Shown: positions 43,819-52,583, numbered from the stretch's first letter. The stretch: 64,000 bases of DNA from Polynucleobacter brandtiae (GCF_002797575.1 NZ_PGTX01000001.1:682001-746000); one strand, 5' to 3'. Notes: generated from the letters alone by a model not told the origin. Program-made: numbers and translations.

Positions 43819-44132
43819 TTGCCTGTAGGCCTGTATTTTTTAAGTTCATTAATAAACATAAATCATACGCACTTTATAAAGAGCTTGTTTGATAGATCAA
43901 AAGGGGCTGAAAATGCAGTCATTGAAGCCGTTTATGAAAGCCTGGCTTAATAGATGAGTAGCTAAAGCCTATGGTAGGCGTGGCTTAAGCACAATACTCA
44001 TTTCTGCTCTATATTGACCAAGTTGATTCATACCTTTCTCAACTGATAAAAAGTTCACCACCCACCATCTAATACGCGAGACAGTTAGGCTTGCTTGACA
44101 ATTTGGCAGCCATTAAAGAAAAATAAAAGAAA
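43819..44132. other. 314-base intergenic region; only a start-less frame
   Basis: No recognisable gene. On the minus strand 43969-44112 is open without an ATG/GTG/TTG at its head; its last part reads NQLGQYRAEMSIVLKPRLP from an internal ATG (44031). It looks protein-like but may be chance. The DoxX gene's promoter is presumably in the right part. Confidence 0.3.
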
Positions 44133-44600
44133 ATGAAAGAGCAGACGTTAAAAATCTATTGGAAGTTATTGCCGGATTTCAGTTGGAGTCATTTATTGCT
44201 GCGCATTCCACTCGCAGTGGTATTTCTCGAGCAAGGCTTAAGTAAGCTACCCTTTGATCCGTCGGTTGGGGCGGCCTTTGCCATACCTAAACTTGTGTGG
44301 TGGGTAGTGACTTACGGTGAGATCGCGGCTGGCGCCGGACTGTTAATTGGAGGCCTCGCCTCACTTAATCTGATACGTAACATTCCCTATGTAGCTGAAT
44401 TAGGCGATTTGATTACGAGATTTAGCGGCATCACTATGTGCTCTATTTCAACAGGTGTTATTTGGATAGTATCGAAGCCCGAAAGTTTGACCCAAGTTAT
44501 TCTTTACGACAACTTACACGTATTTTTATGGGTAGGCGGGCTTTACTTTGCCCTCAGAGGCAACTGGGCGGTAGCGACAGATAAGAAGAAATCGCTTTAA
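44133..44600 (+). CDS. DoxX-like membrane protein
   Basis: 155 residues, four transmembrane helices. LLLRIPLAVVFLEQGLSKLP (about 21-40) is the DoxX helix-1 motif and LITRFSGITMCSISTGVIWI follows. The family is associated with quinone-linked and sulfide/thiosulfate oxidation but many members are unassigned. Followed by two hairpins. Confidence 0.65.
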   Translation: MKEQTLKIYWKLLPDFSWSHLLLRIPLAVVFLEQGLSKLPFDPSVGAAFAIPKLVWWVVTYGEIAAGAGLLIGGLASLNLIRNIPYVAELGDLITRFSGITMCSISTGVIWIVSKPESLTQVILYDNLHVFLWVGGLYFALRGNWAVATDKKKSL

Positions 44601-44607
44601 CAGGGTA

Positions 44608-44664
44608 CTCTTGCTTTTTTATAAGCAAGAGCCCAATTTAGCCGCTGTTTAGCAATAAAGCGGC
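44608..44664. terminator. Two hairpins between convergent genes
   Basis: CTCTTGCTT/AAGCAAGAG (44608-44616, 44623-44631) with a six-base loop, then GCCGCT/AGCGGC (44641-44646, 44659-44664). They separate the DoxX gene from the convergent hypothetical gene and may stop both. Confidence 0.5.
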
Positions 44665-44685
44665 AAGAAGCAATTTTTAATTGAA

Positions 44686-45138
44686 CTAATTATTTAGCTC
44701 AACGCTGACTTTTAACTTCTCTGCATTTGTAAATAGATGTCCACAAACCACGCTGTCTACCGTCGTAACACAGGTATCAGGGCTTTCCTGCCATATTGCC
44801 CCCTTAATTATTGAGTGACATTTCTTGCAGGTAAGACTCCAGCCCTTAAAGATGCTTGTCACTTGATAATCCGCGAACTTTACAAGGTAAATAGCAAAAC
44901 CTATATTTTCTGTTAGTTGCTTTTCATTTGTAATAATTGTTTCAAGAACAGCATCACCGTTGATTGTCGTTTTTGTTCTATGAAAAGCAGTGGATTTGTT
45001 AGCGAGGTCTGATGCAGGGGTGGTCGAATAAATGATCGTGAAAGCTTGAGAGGGTGGCATCAGATGCACTTCTAGGCTTTCATCCTCAAGCATGTTTTGA
45101 ATTTTTTGAGAAAAATATTCGGTATCTTTATTAATCAT
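44686..45138 (-). CDS. Hypothetical protein with Cys-x2-Cys motif
   Basis: 150 residues, soluble. The second half has LTCKKCHS and later CVT and VCGHLF, i.e. four Cys and two His that could form a zinc-ribbon-like site. The first half is acidic and helical (KDTEYFSQKIQNMLEDESLE). I do not recognise it. Confidence 0.5.
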   Translation of the reverse strand: MINKDTEYFSQKIQNMLEDESLEVHLMPPSQAFTIIYSTTPASDLANKSTAFHRTKTTINGDAVLETIITNEKQLTENIGFAIYLVKFADYQVTSIFKGWSLTCKKCHSIIKGAIWQESPDTCVTTVDSVVCGHLFTNAEKLKVSVELNN

Positions 45139-45236
45139 TTTTTCATCATCAATACAAAAGAATTAAAGAGTACAGTGGATTGAAGAATATTTCATTTTGC
45201 ATTGCCACCATATTTTATAAATAGAAGGAAAAGTAT

Positions 45237-45875
45237 ATGTTAGAAACTATTTGCGATGTCATGTTGGATGCCTATCAGCGGAACTGGATTACCAGTCGTG
45301 ATGGAAACGTCAGTATTCGACATCACGACAGAGATCATTTTTATATTACGCCTAGTGGTATTCGTAAGCAGACCTTGCAGCCCGATCAATTTAAGAAAAT
45401 TAAGATCGTCAGTGGTTCCGAGTCAAATGAATATTCATGGGAAGAGATGGAGCATACCGCTATTAGTAGCAGACTCACACCTTCCGGTGAAATTCCCTTA
45501 CATTTTGGTCTTCAAAAAATGATGGGGCAACATCAAGATGAAGTTCGTGTAGTTGTCCACGTACACCCTACCTACTGTATTGCAGCAATGCATGCTGGCA
45601 TTGATCTCTCCACTATCAGTACTGACTTTCCAGAATTAAATCGCTATACAAAGGTAGCTGCAAACGTGGGAGATGTCCCACCAACCAGCCAGAAACTCGC
45701 GGATGAGTGCTTTACTAAGTTAGCCTTAGATAAGCAAGGAAACATCAAATACGACATCGTCGGCATCAAAGGTCATGGGGTTGTTGCTATTGACTCTAGC
45801 CCGTGGAGTGCCTACGAGCATATCGAACGACTTGAGCATATTTGCAAAATAGTGTTGGCAAGTAAAAACTTTTAA
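45237..45875 (+). CDS. Class II aldolase/adducin family protein
   Basis: 212 residues. SRDGNVSIRHHDRDHFYITPSG (about 20-41) and VVHVHPTYCIAAMH (about 103-116, the His-x-His zinc site) plus GVVAIDSSPWSAYEHIERLEH (about 180-200, third zinc His) are the FucA/AraD/MtnB-type pattern. It would cleave or epimerise a phosphorylated sugar. It has a GAAGGA site before the ATG and precedes glutathione reductase by 37 bases. Confidence 0.8.
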   Translation: MLETICDVMLDAYQRNWITSRDGNVSIRHHDRDHFYITPSGIRKQTLQPDQFKKIKIVSGSESNEYSWEEMEHTAISSRLTPSGEIPLHFGLQKMMGQHQDEVRVVVHVHPTYCIAAMHAGIDLSTISTDFPELNRYTKVAANVGDVPPTSQKLADECFTKLALDKQGNIKYDIVGIKGHGVVAIDSSPWSAYEHIERLEHICKIVLASKNF

Positions 45876-45912
45876 CAATAGGCTTCCATTTCACTTCTTT
45901 GTTTAGGTAACT

Positions 45913-47277
45913 ATGAAAAATTTTGACTTAATCGTTATTGGTGGGGGATCCGGTGGTGTGCGGGCAGCACGTATCGCCGCTAACCATGGGGCCTCAGTTG
46001 CATTAATTGAGGAATATAGACTGGGTGGCACCTGCGTCATTCGGGGCTGTGTTCCAAAAAAACTGATGGTTTACGCCAGTCGTTTTGCCCATGATTTTGA
46101 GGAGGCAAAAGGCTATGGCTGGGACTTTGATAACGCGCGCTTTGATTGGTCGACATTAAAACTGAAAAGAGATCAGGAGGTTGCCCGATTAGAAGCAATC
46201 TATCGGAAAAATCTTCTTGCCGCTGGTGTAGTTATTTATGAAGGTCATGCCAGTTTCGTAGATTCAAAAACGATTCAACTGTCAGACAAAGAAATGCTTA
46301 CCGGCAATACCATCCTAATAGCTACTGGTGGCGTACCAGTGCAGAATGATAGTTATGAAGGCGCTCAATACACAATCGACTCGAATGAATTTTTTGACCT
46401 AGAGAAGCAACCTAAAAAAGTAGTCATTCATGGGGCTGGGTATATTGCCCTGGAGTTTGCCTGTATTTTTCGATTACTTGGGTCTGAAGTAGACGTTGTC
46501 ATTCGAGGTGAAAACATTCTCAGGGGATTTGATAAGGATATTCAATCGCAACTTACCAAAGAATTACTCATGTCCGGAATTAATCTTCATTTTTCTAACA
46601 ATATTAAGGCCATCAAAAACGAGGGCGGATCGTTTACGGTTGCATTAAATGATGGTGCCCTTCTGGACTCAGATTGTGTTTTACGCGCTATTGGACGGGT
46701 TCCGAATACCACTGCTTTGGGCTTAGAGAAGATTGGTATCGCATTGAATAACCAAGGAGCTATTGTCGTCAATCCCTTTTCCGAGACCACTGTTACCGGT
46801 ATTTATGCTGTCGGCGATGTAACTAATAGAGTTAATCTGACCCCAATGGCTATTCGTGAGGGGCATGCCTTTGCAGATACCGTATTTGGGAAAACGCCAC
46901 GGGTAGTGGCTCATGATTTAGTTCCAACCGCAGTCTTTACAACTCCAGAAGTTGGTGTTGTGGGATTAACAGAAGAACAAGCATTAAAGCAATTTCCAAA
47001 GCTGGATGTTTACAGCACGGTTTTTCGGCCAATGAAGGCCACATTATCGGGCTCAGATAGTAAGGTTTTATTTAAGCTGCTCGTTGACCGAGTCACTGAC
47101 AGGGTGCTGGGTTTTCATTCGATCGGCCACGACACCGGAGAAATGATTCAACTACTGGGAGTCGCTTTGCAAATGAAGGCGACTAAAAAAGACTTGGATG
47201 CCACGCTCGCAGTACACCCCACCGCTGCAGAAGAATGGGTCACCTTTAGGGCACCCACTACGCAGCACAATTTGTAA
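45913..47277 (+). CDS. gor: Glutathione-disulfide reductase
   Basis: 454 residues. FAD motif VIGGGSGGVRAARIAA (about 7-22), redox pair GGTCVIRGCVPKKLM (about 37-51), NAD(P) motif HGAGYIALEFACIF and the interface HPTAAEEWVTF (about 435-445, catalytic His-Glu). It regenerates glutathione for the GSTs, YghU and peroxide defence seen across this window. Confidence 0.93.
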   Translation: MKNFDLIVIGGGSGGVRAARIAANHGASVALIEEYRLGGTCVIRGCVPKKLMVYASRFAHDFEEAKGYGWDFDNARFDWSTLKLKRDQEVARLEAIYRKNLLAAGVVIYEGHASFVDSKTIQLSDKEMLTGNTILIATGGVPVQNDSYEGAQYTIDSNEFFDLEKQPKKVVIHGAGYIALEFACIFRLLGSEVDVVIRGENILRGFDKDIQSQLTKELLMSGINLHFSNNIKAIKNEGGSFTVALNDGALLDSDCVLRAIGRVPNTTALGLEKIGIALNNQGAIVVNPFSETTVTGIYAVGDVTNRVNLTPMAIREGHAFADTVFGKTPRVVAHDLVPTAVFTTPEVGVVGLTEEQALKQFPKLDVYSTVFRPMKATLSGSDSKVLFKLLVDRVTDRVLGFHSIGHDTGEMIQLLGVALQMKATKKDLDATLAVHPTAAEEWVTFRAPTTQHNL

Positions 47278-47327
47278 TTAAAAAAGGGGGATGTGGTTTA
47301 GACTAGCGAAAAATAGGGGGAATATTG

Positions 47328-47873
47328 ATGCGATCAACTTACTCTTTAGTAGCGCGTTTACTCCACTGGCTCATCGCTTGCTTGGTACTCATACAGCTCG
47401 TATTGGGCGTTTGGATGATAGCGAGATCAGGGGCCAATCTTTGGGATGCCCTTACAGATACCCTGTATGCATGGCATAAGCTGATTGGCTTTACTGTCTT
47501 GCTAATGATGGTTCTGAGATTACTGGTTAAGCTCAACTCTCAGCGCCCGCCCTACCCTTCAAGCGTCTCCGCTGTAAATATAAAATTAGCTGCTGCCGTT
47601 CATGGCTTGCTGTATCTCTTATTACTAGTGGTGCCACTACTAGGTTGGGCCGGTGTGACCGCCTATCCAGCATTAATTACTGTCGGTGGCTTTGATCTAC
47701 CATCCATGCCTGGTATTTCTCAGGATGAAGCGCTTGCCAAACAGCTGTTTCAAATACATGGTTACCTCGCACTACTACTAGTCGGGATTGCCTCTGCCCA
47801 TATTGCTGCAGCAATGGCCCATCTCTTGATTAAAAAGGATGGTGTATTTCAGCGGATGTGGATTGGGCGCTAA
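47328..47873 (+). CDS. Cytochrome b561 family membrane protein
   Basis: About 181 residues, four helices with haem His in LLHWLIACL, AWHKLIG, HGLLYLLLL and HGYLALL. It transfers electrons across the inner membrane (quinol or periplasmic donors). ATG at 47328 is preferred (GGGGG eight bases upstream); a TTG just before it is the alternative. It converges on the ribA-like gene. Confidence 0.85.
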   Translation: MRSTYSLVARLLHWLIACLVLIQLVLGVWMIARSGANLWDALTDTLYAWHKLIGFTVLLMMVLRLLVKLNSQRPPYPSSVSAVNIKLAAAVHGLLYLLLLVVPLLGWAGVTAYPALITVGGFDLPSMPGISQDEALAKQLFQIHGYLALLLVGIASAHIAAAMAHLLIKKDGVFQRMWIGR

Positions 47874-47895
47874 GCCCATTTAGAAAGCGTAGTAA

Positions 47896-48972
47896 TTAAA
47901 AGAGGTGTCCACTTTTAATAGCTTTAGTCTGGAGATACTCTTCGTTGTGCTTGTTAGCGGGATAGGTGTGGGATATCCGCTCCACCACTTCTATATCGTG
48001 TCGAGCTAAAGCCGCTACCTTCAGTGGATTATTCGTTAGCAACTTAATGCGGTGCACACCGAGCTTACGCAACATCTGAGCAGCAGGAAGATAGTTGCGC
48101 TCATCTGCATCAAAGCCTAGCTGTAAATTAGCATCCACCGTATCAAATCCTGCATCTTGCAATTGATATGCTCGAAGCTTATTGACCAAACCAATACCCC
48201 GCCCCTCTTGAGCAAGGTACAACAGAATTCCGCTACCGACACGTGACATTTCAGTAATAGCTCCTCTTAACTGATTGCCGCAATCGCAACGCAAAGAGCC
48301 AACAAGATCACCTGTAAAACATTCGGAGTGGAGTCTAACTAAGATAGGTTCTGCAGGATCGATGTCACCAACAACGATTGCTAAATGTTCAATGCCACCA
48401 TCGCGAGGACGGAAGGCAACTACGCGTGCATTTTCTGCATTTTCTAAAGGTACCTGCGCTTCACTCACCTGCATCAATGATTCAGCGGCATTACTAATAT
48501 ACGATTGAATCTCGCTGGCCTCCACAACTAAGGTATCAGGAGCAGCTTGCGCCCCCTCAATAATGAGAGCTGCAGGAAGAAGGCGTGATAACTTGCATAG
48601 CGTAATAGCAGCTTGCGCTAAATCGCCGGCATCACTCACTACAAGACCATCTAGACTGGGATGATTCATTAAAGCTGCAAGTGGATTTGCTAAGCACTCA
48701 ATCACGTCCAGTGTCAGTCCCTGGGGATGAGAGACCATACTGACTGCACGATCAGTTTTGTCGATACCCAATACATTTGCGCGGGTACCTGTGATCACAA
48801 GTGCAGCTTCGCCAGCCTGATAATTACCCAGCATTTCTAATTGCTCAGGAGTCAAGGCTTCTGCAGCAACCATTAAAAGGTGCTTTTTTTCACCAATCAC
48901 GCTTACGGCAGCACCTCTGCGCAACTCAGAAATTGCGCGGTCAACATGAACCAGGGGATCGGGTATTGCCAT
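47896..48972 (-). CDS. ribA: GTP cyclohydrolase II with degenerate N-terminal half
   Basis: 358 residues. The C-terminal half (from about 185) is a good GTP cyclohydrolase II: zinc cysteines 218, 229 and 231 in ECFTGDLVGSLRCDCGNQL, then LAQEGRGIGLVNKLRAYQLQ, and LLTNNP. The N-terminal 170 residues keep a RibB-like length but lack the DDEDRENEGD acid loop of 3,4-dihydroxy-2-butanone-4-phosphate synthase, so that activity is probably lost. It is alone on the minus strand, divergent from the RibD-type reductase. In this context it may not serve riboflavin but the adjacent module (inference). Confidence 0.85.
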   Translation of the reverse strand: MAIPDPLVHVDRAISELRRGAAVSVIGEKKHLLMVAAEALTPEQLEMLGNYQAGEAALVITGTRANVLGIDKTDRAVSMVSHPQGLTLDVIECLANPLAALMNHPSLDGLVVSDAGDLAQAAITLCKLSRLLPAALIIEGAQAAPDTLVVEASEIQSYISNAAESLMQVSEAQVPLENAENARVVAFRPRDGGIEHLAIVVGDIDPAEPILVRLHSECFTGDLVGSLRCDCGNQLRGAITEMSRVGSGILLYLAQEGRGIGLVNKLRAYQLQDAGFDTVDANLQLGFDADERNYLPAAQMLRKLGVHRIKLLTNNPLKVAALARHDIEVVERISHTYPANKHNEEYLQTKAIKSGHLF

Positions 48973-49100
48973 AAATAATTAAGCCAAAAAAACTATCAAA
49001 AATGTATCAAATGTACTAACTGAAAACTAATTATGACACCATATGGTAAATTATTCAGATGAGACCGTTGCTTTATAACCATCTATAAGAGCTTTACACT
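48973..49100. promoter_or_regulatory. Divergent promoter region of ribA-like and RibD-like genes
   Basis: 128 bases, no gene and no FMN riboswitch consensus seen. At 49038-49047 lies the palindrome ACCATATGGT. The other divergent promoter of this region (52.5 kb) also has a CATATG-centred palindrome, so a shared regulator is possible though unproven. Confidence 0.35.
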
Positions 49101-49913
49101 TTGGCCTCATCCAAACCTTACTCCTCACAGAAAATTAGCCCTAAAGCCTCTGAATCTCAAGGGGTAGATGATCGCTGGGAAGAATTTCTATCCCTCTTTT
49201 TTGGCGCTGACACATTACCTTCCTCAGAATTTCAGGCGCTTTTTGAGCCCATCAGAACAGCGGCAATTGATTCCATGCTGGTGGTTGGGCAAATTGGGCA
49301 AACGATGGATGGTCGTATCGCTACAGTCACAGGTCAATCTAAGTATGTAAACGGCCCTTCTGGCCTCCTTCATCTACATCGACTACGCGCCTTAGTAGAT
49401 GCCGTTGTTATTGGAGTAGGTACAGCAATTGCAGATGATCCACAGTTAAATGTCAGATTAGTGCAAGGTAGAAGTCCAGCCCGCGTCGTTATTGATCCTC
49501 AAGGCAGGCTGGGTAAGCAATCTCGAGTGTGGCACTCGGATGGCACCAGAAGAATATGGATCGTTGCACAAGGCAGTAAAGTGACTCCTCCCCCCGGAGT
49601 TGAAGTGCTGACTCTGCCAATGATTGAGGGTCGCATTCAGGCAAATGCGATTTTAAATAGCTTAAGTCAGCAAGGTCTTCACCGAATGCTAATTGAAGGG
49701 GGCGCTCTGACCTTGTCGCATTTTATGCAGGCCGGTTGCTTGGATCGTCTTCATATCATCACTGCCCCGATCATTATGGGATCAGGACGACCTAGCTTTC
49801 AGCTTCCTGCTATTGAACACATGGGTCAAGCTACACGCCTCAAAGTACAAACCCATCTTCTGGGTGATGACATCCTCTTAGATTGTGACTTGAGCGATCA
49901 ACGTATTATTTAG
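49101..49913 (+). CDS. RibD-type reductase (dihydrofolate-reductase-like), no deaminase
   Basis: 270 residues. From about 58 to 268: VVGQIGQTMDGRIATVTGQS, HLHRLRALVDAVVIGVGTAI, ADDPQLNVRL, ARVVIDPQGRL, LIEGGALTLSHFM: the RibD C-terminal reductase fold with its NADPH loop. The N-terminal cytidine-deaminase-like half of RibD is absent; instead there is a short unique lead (WEEFLSLFFGADTLPSSEFQ). It should reduce a pyrimidine or pterin with NADPH. A TTG start is 8 bases after AAGAG. Conserved with the neighbouring genes in my recollection of other genomes. Confidence 0.85.
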   Translation: MASSKPYSSQKISPKASESQGVDDRWEEFLSLFFGADTLPSSEFQALFEPIRTAAIDSMLVVGQIGQTMDGRIATVTGQSKYVNGPSGLLHLHRLRALVDAVVIGVGTAIADDPQLNVRLVQGRSPARVVIDPQGRLGKQSRVWHSDGTRRIWIVAQGSKVTPPPGVEVLTLPMIEGRIQANAILNSLSQQGLHRMLIEGGALTLSHFMQAGCLDRLHIITAPIIMGSGRPSFQLPAIEHMGQATRLKVQTHLLGDDILLDCDLSDQRII

Positions 49914-49921
49914 CTCAGCAA

Positions 49922-51013
49922 TCAACATCCCACAAAGCGTGACAGCACTTCAGAGAAACGCTTTGATGAATCTTCCCAGGTAGTTTGCAGAGCAGCTACT
50001 TCAGATGCTCCCTGTGATAAGGCTAAGCGGCATTCCTCGTCTTGAATCATTCTTTGTAAAGCGATCGTCAAACTCCGCACATCATCTGGGGGAACCAATA
50101 AGCCTGCATTGGCCGGTACCGTATCCGCAATTGCTCCAGCGTTAGTACCAATCACAGGTATGCCGCGGGCAATAGCCTCTGCATAGGCCATGCCATAACC
50201 CTCAAAGCGGGAGGCAAGAACAAAAACATCTGCTTGGCAATATAAATTTTCGAGATGCTCTTCAGTGACAGCCCCCAATACACGTACACGATCTTGCAAA
50301 CCGAAGCGAACGATATTTTTCTCCAGTTGCTGATAAGCGAAGGGGTCGCGCGTTATGTCCCCTGCAATAGACAGCATCCAAGGTAGCGCTATTAATGGGT
50401 ATAAAGCCTCCAATAAAACATCAAAGCCTTTGCGATGGATGACGGAGCCGACCGATAGTAGGTGGAGCCTCCCATCGGATTGTTTGAATACTTCTTCACT
50501 GCGATTTTTTATTGCCTGACGATCTGTGCCCGGAAGAATCAGCTCAATATTGCCAGACTGCACACCTAAGAATTGCGATACCTGTTTCGCAGTGGTGGGA
50601 CTATTGACAACGACCTGTTTGACACAACTAAGGGCTAGCGCCTCACTCGCTTTGAATGCTGCCGCTTGATCAGTGCTGATGCCTGTCTCAAAAGCTAAGG
50701 GATGGTGGATGAGGGCGATAACACAGTGTGACAGCGACAGCTCAGCAACTATCTCAGGCAAGACTCCCAAAGCCAGGCCATCCATCACGATCGGGATACC
50801 AGGTTTGAGATGGAGCAATAGTTGGCGGGCTGAAGTAATAACCTCTTGACTGGGATAAGGAAAACCATCCCCTAAGCTCAGAAGCTCTACTTGCCAACCT
50901 AATTGTGTTAGCCCATGAATGATGCGTCGATCGTAGGCATAGCCACCGGTGGGTGTGGCTAAGTCCCCTGGATATACAAAGATCAGCTGTTGTGTTTTAA
51001 CGCCTGAGTCCAA
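49922..51013 (-). CDS. GT4 family glycosyltransferase of the RibA/PTPS cluster
   Basis: 363 residues, GT-B fold. FVYPGDLATPTGGYAYDRRI near the start (GG acceptor loop) and LASRFEGYGMAYAEAIARGI (about 271-290, donor-binding E-x7-E) are GT4 features. It starts (TTG at 51013) two bases from the stop of the PTPS-like gene, in one minus-strand unit MDR -> PTPS -> GT4. No similarity to LPS core enzymes stands out. Confidence 0.8.
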   Translation of the reverse strand: MDSGVKTQQLIFVYPGDLATPTGGYAYDRRIIHGLTQLGWQVELLSLGDGFPYPSQEVITSARQLLLHLKPGIPIVMDGLALGVLPEIVAELSLSHCVIALIHHPLAFETGISTDQAAAFKASEALALSCVKQVVVNSPTTAKQVSQFLGVQSGNIELILPGTDRQAIKNRSEEVFKQSDGRLHLLSVGSVIHRKGFDVLLEALYPLIALPWMLSIAGDITRDPFAYQQLEKNIVRFGLQDRVRVLGAVTEEHLENLYCQADVFVLASRFEGYGMAYAEAIARGIPVIGTNAGAIADTVPANAGLLVPPDDVRSLTIALQRMIQDEECRLALSQGASEVAALQTTWEDSSKRFSEVLSRFVGC

Positions 51014-51015
51014 TA

Positions 51016-51417
51016 TTAATGAATGGCCGCTTCATACCAAGCACGCGCCACATGAGATTCAGAGATAGTGACTCGAATAGCATGTAATTGACTACCATCA
51101 CGGCCTAAGCCCCCACTACGGGCTGCATTTGCTAAGTGGTCAAAAATATATTTCGTTAGAAATTCGGTAGTGGTGTTGATACCCTCAAACTCTGGACGCT
51201 CATCCAAATTTGAATAATTTAAAGGCTTGAGAGTCGCCTTCAGCACATCAAGTGCCCGACCAATATCTATTACAACGCCATTGGCATCTAATTCTTTTGA
51301 AATAAAGGCAGCATCAACAACAAAGGTTGCTCCGTGCAAAGCCTGGGCAGGCCCGAAAAGCTCCCCACGAAAGGAATGGGCGATCATGATGTGGTCTCGT
51401 ACTTCAACTGTAAACAC
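51016..51417 (-). CDS. Diverged 6-pyruvoyltetrahydropterin synthase/QueD homologue
   Basis: 133 residues. T-fold with MIAHSFRGELFGPAQALHGATF: zinc ligand candidates His14 and His28 are present, but where PTPS/QueD have HGH the third residue is Ala (HGA, residue 30), and the catalytic Cys shortly before that motif is missing. The C-terminal ISESHVARAWYE contains the usual Glu/His pair. It probably acts on a different substrate from 7,8-dihydroneopterin triphosphate. GTG start with AAGGAG seven bases upstream. Confidence 0.75.
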   Translation of the reverse strand: MFTVEVRDHIMIAHSFRGELFGPAQALHGATFVVDAAFISKELDANGVVIDIGRALDVLKATLKPLNYSNLDERPEFEGINTTTEFLTKYIFDHLANAARSGGLGRDGSQLHAIRVTISESHVARAWYEAAIH

Positions 51418-51426
51418 GGTGACTCC

Positions 51427-52428
51427 TTAAGGGTAGCGAATAAGACAACAAAGTGCATCACTCTGTTGTCCAAGAATTTCTGGTAAGTGTGCGGGTAGCT
51501 CATCAAATTCTACCGCGGGTGTCAGCAGTACATCTAGACGCGCATCGTTGAGCATCCCAATCGCTGCACTTAGCCGGCGGCGATACGTCCAGCGTGGACG
51601 TCTTGATGTAGAAATATGCCCCACTTGACTGGACTGCAACCGAATCTGACGACTATGAAACGCGCCCCCTAGCGGAGCGCTAACGGAAGTCGCGCCGTAC
51701 CAACTAAGCTCAAGCACAGTCGCCTCGTCTCCCGCACATGCCAGCGCAGTTGCCAAGCCAGACGTACTTGCACTGCAATGAATAACGATATCGCAATCGA
51801 CCGGTGCGTATTCGGGTGAAGAGAAGCGCGCACCAAGAGCTTGTGCAATACCTGCACGTTCAGGTTTGATATCTACTAGCGTTACTTCAGTACCCGGTAA
51901 ATGCGCGCATAAATAAGCAACTAAGCACCCTACTACTCCTGCGCCAATGATGGCTATTCTGTCACCTGGCCCAGGTGCTGCATCCCAAACCGCATTAAGC
52001 GCCGTTTCCATATTGGCAGCTAATACCGCTCTCTCCGGCTTGATCTCACTCGGAATTAACATGACGTCTTTACTATCTATCTGATAAAGCGTTTGATGCG
52101 GGGTTAGGCTAAAAACGAATTTACCGACTAAAGAAGGCGGACCCACTTCCACACGACCTACGGTGGAATAACCATATTTGACTGGGTATGGAAAAATACC
52201 CTCCATAAAGGGGGCTTGCATACGTTCAAACTCTCTCTCTGGAACCAGCCCCCTATAAACCAAGGACTCAGTACCACGACTGAGCGCCCCAAACACAGAG
52301 CGCACTTGTACTAAGCCAGCGGGCAATGGTTTGAGCGCTTCAGTACGAATCTCAGTACGCTCAGGGCCTGTATACCAAAGCGATCGACTGACCAGTGCAG
52401 CAGGAGAATGATTGGAAGTAGATGACAC
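51427..52428 (-). CDS. MDR-superfamily dehydrogenase of the RibA/PTPS cluster
   Basis: 333 residues, medium-chain dehydrogenase/reductase. VFGALSRGTESLVYRGLVPE (about 44-63) and the nucleotide fold IAIIGAGVVGCLVAYL (about 156-171) are seen; the catalytic-zinc Cys/His of alcohol dehydrogenases are not evident, so zinc may be absent, as in BchC-like members. It probably oxidises or reduces an alcohol/ketone on the product. GTG start with GGGA upstream. First gene of the MDR-PTPS-GT4 unit and divergent from the OpgH-like gene. Confidence 0.7.
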   Translation of the reverse strand: MSSTSNHSPAALVSRSLWYTGPERTEIRTEALKPLPAGLVQVRSVFGALSRGTESLVYRGLVPEREFERMQAPFMEGIFPYPVKYGYSTVGRVEVGPPSLVGKFVFSLTPHQTLYQIDSKDVMLIPSEIKPERAVLAANMETALNAVWDAAPGPGDRIAIIGAGVVGCLVAYLCAHLPGTEVTLVDIKPERAGIAQALGARFSSPEYAPVDCDIVIHCSASTSGLATALACAGDEATVLELSWYGATSVSAPLGGAFHSRQIRLQSSQVGHISTSRRPRWTYRRRLSAAIGMLNDARLDVLLTPAVEFDELPAHLPEILGQQSDALCCLIRYP

Positions 52429-52493
52429 GAATGAATCCCAGGTGTTTTAATCAAATATAGCGTGTGCTTCAGGTGAGATGACAGTCACTAACC

Positions 52494-52522
52494 TATACTG
52501 CATATGCAATTTTTACAGTATA
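52494..52522. promoter_or_regulatory. Inverted repeat in the divergent promoter at 52.5 kb
   Basis: TATACTG (52494-52500) and CAGTATA (52516-52522) are perfect arms around 15 bases, and TGCATATGCA (52499-52508) is itself palindromic. It lies between the MDR gene and the OpgH-like gene; a dimeric regulator may control both units. No regulator gene is close by. Confidence 0.4.
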
Positions 52523-52583
52523 AGTGAGCTAGTCTCTGCTATTTGAATTGCGCCTCAAGGTTGCCTTAAATACCCTATTAAAT

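Noticed and set aside
48973..49100. FMN riboswitch before the ribA-like gene
   Set aside because: None of the conserved RFN stem segments is seen and the region is only 128 bases between divergent genes.
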